NCBI GenBank assembly: GCA_021780015.1
Contig: JAJXZN010000244.1
Coordinates: 1-7,620 of the forward strand
Reading direction: 5' to 3'
From: Pseudomonadota bacterium
GTDB lineage: Bacteria; Pseudomonadota; Alphaproteobacteria; Rhizobiales; Beijerinckiaceae
DNA: 7,620 nucleotides
Below are positions 1 through 5,547 of this stretch, piece after piece. Numbering within the stretch: position 1 is the first letter of the stretch; each line of letters starts with the position of its first letter. The notes below the pieces were generated by a model that saw nothing but the letters and a program-made list of their open reading frames with translations, was not told the origin of the DNA and searched no databases. Both the position numbers and the translations under genes were made by a program.

Positions 1-1425
1 GGGCGTGGCGGCACAAGGGATATTGTCCATTTTGCCGCCAAGGCCGGGGTGCCGGTCTGGTGGATCCATGCGACGCAAGCCGTCGCGCCGCGGTGGATCG
101 CCGATATCCAGGACTTGCGTGATCCGCTGATCACGGCAAAGCCGGAAGACAAGCTCAGCGCTTATCTGCGCCAGCAAATCCCGCCGCCGAAGCCGATTTT
201 GCGGCAACGCCATTCGTGGCTCGATGCTTTGACGTTCCCGCCGGCTGCAGCCGATGACCCGGCCGGCGATTATTTCGCCGAGGCGCCGTTGCCGTCCTAC
301 GGCGTGTGGAAGCTCTATAGCCGCATGATGTTCACGGCATCGGGCTGTAAGCCGCCTTGGACACCGCCGGTGAAGCCGCAAAACGAGCCGGGCGCTTACT
401 GGTTTCAATTCTATGCACCCGCGGATGCCCGCGCCGGCGAATACGCGGCGCGCTATCGTTCGAGCTATGTCTGGGTCTTCATTCTCACCACCGGCTCGCT
501 GTTGTTCGGCGCGCTCGCCAGCATGTTCCATGGGCGCGAGGGCAGCCTTTTTTCGATCTTCGGTTTCGCCGTGAGCGGCCGGCTGGCCGTTATATTTTTC
601 GCCGTGGCTGAACTTGTCGCCCTTCTGACCATCGTGGCGATTGCCCGCATGGCCTTGCGCAACGACTGGCATGTGCGTTCGATCGAATATCGCCTGCTTG
701 CCGAGCTCTGCCGCAAGCAGCAGGTGCTGGCGCCGCTCGGCCGTGCTTTATCCTTCGGCGCAGTCCAGCAGCTTGCGGCGCTGATGCGGGACGCCGAGGC
801 GGTGTCGTCGGCGCCGGACCACGCCGGCGGATCCAAGCTTGCCGCGGAGAGCGACCGGTCCGGCTGGGTGAGCTGGCTGTTCCGCGCCTATCAGCGCGCA
901 GCCCTCCTGCCGCGCGGGACGATCGCCCATTTGCTGCCGGGCGTCCGCAATCATGATGTGCTGCAGGATCTCGTCGACGAACAATTGGAATATCACAGCG
1001 GCCGCGCCAAGATGGCGGCCGGCGCGGCGAAATTCTTCGAACATAATGGTGAGCGCATCTTCGGCATCGTCGTCGTCTGCGTCTTTTTCAAAATCCTGCT
1101 GTCGTTGCGTGCGAGCACGCCGCTGACGCCGCTGGACGATTGGGTGACGGCGAGCCTCGGTCTTCTCGGCATTATCCTGCCGGCGCTTTCGGCGGCGGCG
1201 GTCGGCATCGGCAGCTACGCGGAATGGCAGCTTTTGGCCGAAGAATCGAACCATATGCTCGATCTGCTGAAATTGGCGAAACAGCGGATCGACCGCATCA
1301 ATTTGAAGCGTCCCCTGGCCTCGCAGGATCTCGGCGCCGAAGCCGATGCCGTCGCATCGCTGATGCTGCAGGATCTGGAGGGTTGGCAACGGCTGTTCCG
1401 CGTTAAAATCATCGAGACGCAATGA
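1..1425 (+). CDS. Membrane protein with Rossmann/SLOG-like N-terminal remnant and four TM segments, SLATT/DUF4231-like (5' truncated)
   Basis: The frame is open from base 1 and ends with TGA at 1423-1425, giving 474 visible residues; the true start lies upstream. The first visible residues (GRGGT, then a helix, then GVPVWWI) match the glycine-rich loop and following strand near the end of SLOG/TIR-like nucleotide-binding folds. Four hydrophobic segments are encoded at about 466-537, 583-651, 1057-1110 and 1144-1216. The loop after the second contains W-H-x-R-x-I-E-Y-R-L-L-A-E (667-705), a pattern I associate from memory with SLATT/DUF4231-type two-TM proteins. The last ~75 residues are helical and soluble. 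SLOG proteins are predicted nucleotide-signal sensors and SLATT proteins predicted membrane effectors of conflict systems; both assignments here are inference. The stop overlaps the kinase gene start by 4 bp, so the two are probably translationally coupled. It could instead be an unrelated membrane sensor. Confidence 0.8.
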   Translation, partial: GRGGTRDIVHFAAKAGVPVWWIHATQAVAPRWIADIQDLRDPLITAKPEDKLSAYLRQQIPPPKPILRQRHSWLDALTFPPAAADDPAGDYFAEAPLPSYGVWKLYSRMMFTASGCKPPWTPPVKPQNEPGAYWFQFYAPADARAGEYAARYRSSYVWVFILTTGSLLFGALASMFHGREGSLFSIFGFAVSGRLAVIFFAVAELVALLTIVAIARMALRNDWHVRSIEYRLLAELCRKQQVLAPLGRALSFGAVQQLAALMRDAEAVSSAPDHAGGSKLAAESDRSGWVSWLFRAYQRAALLPRGTIAHLLPGVRNHDVLQDLVDEQLEYHSGRAKMAAGAAKFFEHNGERIFGIVVVCVFFKILLSLRASTPLTPLDDWVTASLGLLGIILPALSAAAVGIGSYAEWQLLAEESNHMLDLLKLAKQRIDRINLKRPLASQDLGAEADAVASLMLQDLEGWQRLFRVKIIETQ

Positions 1426-3293
1426 GCGACGAAGCTTCCCCTTTGGATGTCGGGGCGGCGCTTGATCAAGTTTTTGCCGATCTCGCGGCCAACGAACCGG
1501 AGCCAGGGATCGCCGCGCTTCTGCGGGTCATCGAAGTGCCCTGCCTGGCGTTGCCGCATACCCGCGCCCGCTACCTCAATGCCCGCGGCTTGGTGATGAA
1601 CCGCATGGGCCAGCGCAGCGAAGCGCTCGGCGACCTGCTCGAATCCTCTGCGCTTTACGCGCAAATCGGCGATGCGGCGGGCGCCGCACAAATTCTGCGG
1701 GCGATCGCGCTTGTCCATGCCTGGCGCAGCGATGCGCGCGAATCCGCGCTCGCCCTTCTGCGCGCGATCAGCGAGGCGAGCGAGGACCGGATCAATGTCG
1801 CCCTGGCTCTGTTCGAAGCCGGCCGGCTCGAGGTCGAGATCGGGCGGCCGCGCGACGCCTGTCGCTTCTTCGAACGGGGGCTTGCCATCGGTGGTGATGC
1901 GCCGCCGGCGCTCGAGAGCGACCGCGCCCGGATCGGTGCGCTGCAAGCGCTCGTCGCAGCCGGCGATATGGCAGGCGCGCAAGCCGCTGCGGCGCATTTG
2001 AATCTCGCGCGTCTCGCGACATCGCGGCTGCAGCATCTGGCGCGGATCGAAGCCGCGCGGATCGCCTTAGCGCAAAATGATTTCGCCGCGGCGGATGCCA
2101 TTCTGGCCGAGATCCGCGCCGGCCTGCCGCCGGACTGCGAGAAATTCGAGCATGTCGAATATGCGCATGTCGAGGCCGAATCTCTCTTTGCGCGCCAATC
2201 CTTCGCCGAGGCGTTGAAGACAATCGGCACGGTCATCGCCCGTTATGGCGACGACAATCTGCCGGGGCGCGAGATTGCCGGGCGCCTGTTGGAGAGCCAG
2301 ATTTTCGATGCGCTCGATCGTTCCGAAGAGGCCGACCGCACCTTGGCGGCGGCACTGCGGCGCGCCGTTGCGGCTAATCTGCCAGGCCACGCCGATGCGG
2401 TGCGCGAGCGGCTTGCCGCGCGCGGCCGCGCCCAGAATGTCTGGGCGCCGGGGCTTTCTGTGGCGTCGTCCACGCTCAGTTCCGCCGATCGCTTCGTCCG
2501 CCGCCGGCCGCTCGGGGCGGGCGGCTTCGGTTCGGTCAGCCGCGCCTATGATCTCGAGCTCGGCACCGAGGTCGCGCTGAAGACACTCCGCTTGAAAGCG
2601 CTGTACGACGGCGCTGTGCTCGCTGAGCGGCGCCGCGCGGCAGAGATGGAGGTCGCTGCCGCCTCGCGCGTTCAGCATCCGGGTGTCGGGCGGGTCTATG
2701 GGCTGTTGGACGAGCCTGATGGCGATGCGCTGCTGGCGCGCGAACTGGTCGAAGGCCCGACCTTGCGCGAAGCGATGCAAAGCAAGCTGCATCTCGCCGA
2801 GAAGATCGGCCTCTTGGCGCAACTGGCACATTGCCTGGCGGCGATCCACGCGGCCGGGATCGTGCATCGCGACCTGAAACCGGAGAATGTCGTCCTGCGC
2901 GACGGCATCTCGCCGGTCATCATCGATTTCGGCATCAGCGCCATCGGCCATGTCTGGCAAAGCAAGGATGCGCCGAAGACGCTGAATTACGCCGCCCCGG
3001 AACAGAAAAAGGCCGGCTGGGCGGATGCGCGCAGCGACATCTATGCGATGGGCGTCATCGCCTATGAGGTTTTGCTTGGGCGCCTGCCGCCGCCGATGCC
3101 CGGGGGATTTGCGTCATTCTTTGATGCGCGCGTCAAGGCCATCGGCGGCGATTTGCGCAGCGCCGGCGTCGCCGCCGATGTTGCGGGGCTCATCGCCGCA
3201 ATGCTGGCCGCGTCGCCGCGCCGCCGGCCGCAAGCGGCGCGCGACATTGCGCTTCTCCTGCAGGCGGCGCTCGCAGACCTGCGGACGGCGTGA
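1422..3293 (+). CDS. Cytosolic Ser/Thr protein kinase with N-terminal TPR-like repeat region
   Basis: This 623-residue protein has no signal peptide or membrane helix. Residues about 35-330 are Ala/Leu/Arg-rich paired helices typical of a TPR-like solenoid, probably for partner binding. The kinase domain covers about 355-620 and has all the key motifs: glycine loop G365-AGGFGSV-372, ATP-binding VALK with Lys387, catalytic HRDLKPEN with Asp484 and Asn489, DFG at 502-504 with metal-binding Asp502, AAPEQ at 524-528, and SDIYAMG around Asp539. It should therefore be an active Hanks-type kinase phosphorylating Ser/Thr. The ATG at 1422 sits in an ATGA overlap with the upstream stop. Only a weak GAG lies ahead of it, which suggests coupling. 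The order (repeats first, kinase last, no TM) differs from the usual PknB layout of kinase, TM and external sensor. The FHA gene downstream suggests a phospho-signalling pair. Kinase identity is firm; substrate unknown. Confidence 0.95.
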   Translation: MSDEASPLDVGAALDQVFADLAANEPEPGIAALLRVIEVPCLALPHTRARYLNARGLVMNRMGQRSEALGDLLESSALYAQIGDAAGAAQILRAIALVHAWRSDARESALALLRAISEASEDRINVALALFEAGRLEVEIGRPRDACRFFERGLAIGGDAPPALESDRARIGALQALVAAGDMAGAQAAAAHLNLARLATSRLQHLARIEAARIALAQNDFAAADAILAEIRAGLPPDCEKFEHVEYAHVEAESLFARQSFAEALKTIGTVIARYGDDNLPGREIAGRLLESQIFDALDRSEEADRTLAAALRRAVAANLPGHADAVRERLAARGRAQNVWAPGLSVASSTLSSADRFVRRRPLGAGGFGSVSRAYDLELGTEVALKTLRLKALYDGAVLAERRRAAEMEVAAASRVQHPGVGRVYGLLDEPDGDALLARELVEGPTLREAMQSKLHLAEKIGLLAQLAHCLAAIHAAGIVHRDLKPENVVLRDGISPVIIDFGISAIGHVWQSKDAPKTLNYAAPEQKKAGWADARSDIYAMGVIAYEVLLGRLPPPMPGGFASFFDARVKAIGGDLRSAGVAADVAGLIAAMLAASPRRRPQAARDIALLLQAALADLRTA

Positions 3294-3310
3294 GCGCCCT
3301 ATCGCGGCGC
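3294..3310 (+). repeat. Small hairpin just after the kinase stop
   Basis: GCGCC (3294-3298) and GGCGC (3306-3310) form a 5-bp stem with a 7-base loop, starting right after the kinase TGA. There is a short T run (3317-3321) further on but no U-tract directly after the stem, so it is at best a weak attenuator. It could equally be chance in GC-rich DNA. Confidence 0.2.
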
Positions 3311-3357
3311 CCGTCGATTTTGCTAGAACGCGACCATGGCTGAAGCAGAACGGCACC

Positions 3358-3362
3358 GGGGA
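3358..3362 (+). promoter_or_regulatory. Ribosome binding site supporting a TTG start
   Basis: GGGGA ends 8 bases before TTG at 3371. The reading frame upstream of TTG is closed by TGA at 3341-3343 and contains no ATG or GTG between that stop and 3371. FHA-type sequence begins directly after the TTG, so TTG is the best start for the FHA-protease gene. Confidence 0.55.
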
Positions 3363-3370
3363 ACCGACCT

Positions 3371-5077
3371 TTGCTGACGATCAAGCATGCCGAGGGACCG
3401 CTGGCCGGCCAGGAGCAGACGATCTCCGACGATCTGGCGCAAATCACCATCGGTCGCGATCCCGACCGCTGCCAGATCGTCTATCCGCCCGATTGCACAA
3501 TCGTCGGACGCGTACATTGCGCCTTGCTGCGTCAGCCGTCCGGCGATTGGGCCATCGAGCTTTACGGCGATCATTATGCCGAAGTCGACGGCGAGCCGGT
3601 CGACACGCGTCGCGCCATTCCGAATGGCGCCAAAATCCGCCTCGGCCGCCACGATGGGCCAAGTTTCACCGCGAATGTCGCGCGCGATGCGGCAAGCCCC
3701 GACCTCGGTCTCACCGGCGCGCAGCAAAAGCAGATTTCGGTACGCCGTCTCGTGCGCCGTGACGTGCGAATTGCCTTGGGCGTCGCTGTCTTGGCTGTTG
3801 TCGCTGCCGTCGGCACGCTGATCTACAACAAGATCGAAAGCGACCGGATTCGCCAGCGGCTCGACCGTTCGGCTTTCCTCGTCGAGATCCGGCATCGCCC
3901 CGACGGTTGTCCCGACTGGGATGCAACCGCCTGGCCGGTCGGGCGCGATTTGCTAGTCACCAACGCCCATGTCGTCGATGAGGCCGGCAGTGGCACGATG
4001 CTGGTGCGCGCGCCCGGTCCCGCCGGCAAGGAATACGAGGTCATCGGGAGCGTGCTGCATCCGGGCTACAAGGCGTTCACCGCTTTCGTCCGCGCGCAGG
4101 ACCTCGTCAAATGGGATGCCGGGCAAATCGAGACGCCGCCGACTGGGCTCGCCTATGATGTCGCGCTTCTGCGCGTCAAAGGCCCCTTGCCGGAGGATTC
4201 GATCCTGCCGCTCGCGACGCAGAGCGAACTGCAATCGCTGTGGAAGGGGATGCAAATCCAAAGCGAGGGCTATCCCAGCCAGAATGTTGCAGGTTCGAGT
4301 GTGCTCGGCTGCGGCGCGACGCCGAAATACCGGGCCGGGGTGATCGAAAGCTTGACCGACTATTTTTCCTCGGCGCAGCAGGATCCCAAAGAAACGCTGC
4401 TGGTGACGCATAATATCCCGATCACCTGCGGGGCGAGCGGCAGCCCGGTCGTCGGCGAGGATGGCAAAGTCATTGCCGTGATCAGCGCCTTCAGTTCGAC
4501 CGGCGGTCAGTGCGCGCCGAGCGCGGTGCTGATCAATTATGCCCAGCGTGCCGATATCGTCGCCGATCTCATCGATGGCCGCGCCGCGGATGCGCTTGCC
4601 CGCGACCGCGCCTATTGGCAATCGCAATTGACCATGCTGCATGCTGCCGGATACGAGCCGGGCAACAAAATCTATATTCCCCTGATCCTGCAAGCCGACA
4701 AGAGGAATACCGGCATCGGGGCCGATGCCGAGCCGGCGCTCGACCTGCGCGCGCCGGGCGTTCTCTTGGCGGATGCGAAGTCGGGTGCCGCGACGGGTGT
4801 GACGCCGCTGTCCCTCTCCGCCGGCCAGCATTACGTGATCATCGCCTACGCGGAAGGCGAAACGCCTATCGCGCTGACCTTACGCGACAAAAGCGGCGGC
4901 GCCGTCGCATTCACCGATCCGCTCTCGGCAAACAGCGTCTGGTATCCGTCGCTGACTTTCGCGCCCGTCGCAAGCGGCCCATATCAGGCCGTCGTCAGCG
5001 GCACGGCCGCAGGGACCAAATATATCCTGCGTCTCTATCGCTGGGCGGAGGCCCCGTCAGCCGAAACGCATCGATAG
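3371..5077 (+). CDS. FHA domain - membrane helix - trypsin-like serine protease
   Basis: This 568-residue protein has four parts. Residues 1-~105 are an FHA domain with GR at 28-29, RVH at 47-49 and NG at 85-86. After Arg-rich RRLVRRDVR comes one membrane helix (about 134-152), so by the positive-inside rule the FHA part is cytosolic and the rest periplasmic. Residues about 160-400 are a chymotrypsin-fold protease with the triad His200 (TNAHVV), Asp263 (YDVALL) and Ser356 (CGASGSP). Four cysteines in this part could form disulfides, fitting an exported domain. Residues about 457-568 are beta-rich and end in ILRLYRW; they resemble a pre-peptidase C-terminal or similar beta-sandwich, with low certainty. 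FHA domains normally bind phosphothreonine, so the adjacent kinase is the natural partner. However, the usual binding Ser is Gly46, and the Asn of the usual NG is Asp73. It is not a DegP/HtrA type: no PDZ domain is visible. Substrate unknown. Confidence 0.92.
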   Translation: MLTIKHAEGPLAGQEQTISDDLAQITIGRDPDRCQIVYPPDCTIVGRVHCALLRQPSGDWAIELYGDHYAEVDGEPVDTRRAIPNGAKIRLGRHDGPSFTANVARDAASPDLGLTGAQQKQISVRRLVRRDVRIALGVAVLAVVAAVGTLIYNKIESDRIRQRLDRSAFLVEIRHRPDGCPDWDATAWPVGRDLLVTNAHVVDEAGSGTMLVRAPGPAGKEYEVIGSVLHPGYKAFTAFVRAQDLVKWDAGQIETPPTGLAYDVALLRVKGPLPEDSILPLATQSELQSLWKGMQIQSEGYPSQNVAGSSVLGCGATPKYRAGVIESLTDYFSSAQQDPKETLLVTHNIPITCGASGSPVVGEDGKVIAVISAFSSTGGQCAPSAVLINYAQRADIVADLIDGRAADALARDRAYWQSQLTMLHAAGYEPGNKIYIPLILQADKRNTGIGADAEPALDLRAPGVLLADAKSGAATGVTPLSLSAGQHYVIIAYAEGETPIALTLRDKSGGAVAFTDPLSANSVWYPSLTFAPVASGPYQAVVSGTAAGTKYILRLYRWAEAPSAETHR

Positions 5078-5083
5078 GTTGAA

Positions 5084-5350
5084 CTATTGCGGCGCGTTGC
5101 TCAGGCCGGGATCGGCCGCCGACGTTGCGTCCGTCGGCCAGGGACGCGCGCTTTGCCCTGATTTGCCGTCGCTTTGCGTCGGTGCGACGGGGCTTTCCTG
5201 CGGCTGCTTGTCGGTCGATGTGCTCGCCGACACGCTGGTGCCGCTCTGCGTGGTTTGGGCTTGGCTGGCCGCCGGAAGGAAAAGAAGAGCGAAAGCTGCG
5301 GCCGCAAGTACAGGGGCCGCACGCCGAGGAAAAGAAAATCTGTTGCGCAT
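5084..5350 (-). CDS. Small exported protein, disordered, function unknown
   Basis: This 88-residue protein starts at ATG 5350-5348 and stops at TAG (5086-5084). The N-terminus is a clear Sec signal peptide: basic start with two Arg pairs region, hydrophobic stretch from about residue 12 to 25, and an ASQA cleavage site after Ala31. The mature part is about 57 residues, rich in Ser, Thr, Gln, Pro and Asp, with no cysteine and no recognisable domain; it should be disordered in the periplasm or outside the cell. The frame stays open further upstream, but the signal peptide placed right after this ATG and the candidate promoter at 5384-5412 argue for it. GGA lies 7 bases before the ATG as a weak ribosome site. 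It converges on the protease gene with 6 bp between the two stops and diverges from the WXXGXW gene. I do not recognise a family. Confidence 0.7.
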   Translation of the reverse strand: MRNRFSFPRRAAPVLAAAAFALLFLPAASQAQTTQSGTSVSASTSTDKQPQESPVAPTQSDGKSGQSARPWPTDATSAADPGLSNAPQ

Positions 5351-5383
5351 GAAATGATCCAACAATCTCGTTGTGCTGCCCTC

Positions 5384-5412
5384 TAGCTGGCATTCGACCC
5401 GGCGCCCGTCAA
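5384..5412 (-). promoter_or_regulatory. Candidate sigma-70 promoter for the small exported protein
   Basis: On the minus strand a TTGACG -35 box (5412-5407) is followed after 17 bases by CAGCTA (5389-5384) as a poor -10 box. Transcription would start near 5377, leaving a leader of about 27 bases before the ATG at 5350. The -35 box and spacing are good; the -10 box is weak. Confidence 0.4.
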
Positions 5413-5437
5413 GGCCGCGGCGCGCCGAAACGCGGCC
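5413..5437. repeat. Inverted repeat in the divergent promoter region
   Basis: GGCCGCG (5413-5419) and CGCGGCC (5431-5437) are perfect 7-bp arms separated by 11 bases. The repeat touches the upstream edge of the minus-strand -35 box and lies between the two candidate promoters, where an operator could sit. Such arms can also occur by chance in DNA this GC-rich. Confidence 0.3.
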
Positions 5438-5480
5438 GTCGCGCGCAAATCGTGGGCCGGGCCGAACGGCCCCGTCACCG

Positions 5481-5510
5481 TTGACGCACTCTCGTCTTAC
5501 TTTGCCTGTT
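5481..5510 (+). promoter_or_regulatory. Candidate sigma-70 promoter for the WXXGXW protein gene
   Basis: TTGACG (5481-5486) is a good alphaproteobacterial -35 box. With an 18-base spacer the -10 position is CCTGTT (5505-5510), a poor match. Transcription would start near 5517, about 30 bases before the ATG. The surrounding stretch (5487-5530) is noticeably more T-rich than the rest of the region. Confidence 0.35.
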
Positions 5511-5537
5511 ACGTCGCGTTGCTTTCTTGAGCCTCGC

Positions 5538-5542
5538 AGGAG
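5538..5542 (+). promoter_or_regulatory. Ribosome binding site fixing the start at 5548
   Basis: AGGAG lies 5 bases before ATG 5548. It favours this start over an in-frame TTG at 5527, and the signal peptide begins cleanly at this ATG. Confidence 0.8.
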
Positions 5543-5547
5543 TTTCA

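Noticed and set aside
49..51. GTG as the start of the first gene
   Set aside because: The frame is open to base 1 and the conserved-looking GRGGT to GVPVWWI stretch crosses this codon, so the gene begins upstream.
2067..2960. Long minus-strand ORF opposite the kinase gene
   Set aside because: The plus-strand kinase motifs are unambiguous and the antisense translation has no recognisable motif.
3025..3762. Plus-strand ORF of 245 codons bridging the kinase and protease genes
   Set aside because: It is out of frame with both well-supported genes and its translation is Arg-rich shadow sequence.
3953..4831. Long minus-strand ORF (292 codons) opposite the protease gene
   Set aside because: It is the shadow of a GC-rich coding frame; the plus strand has a full catalytic triad and this frame shows no domain pattern.
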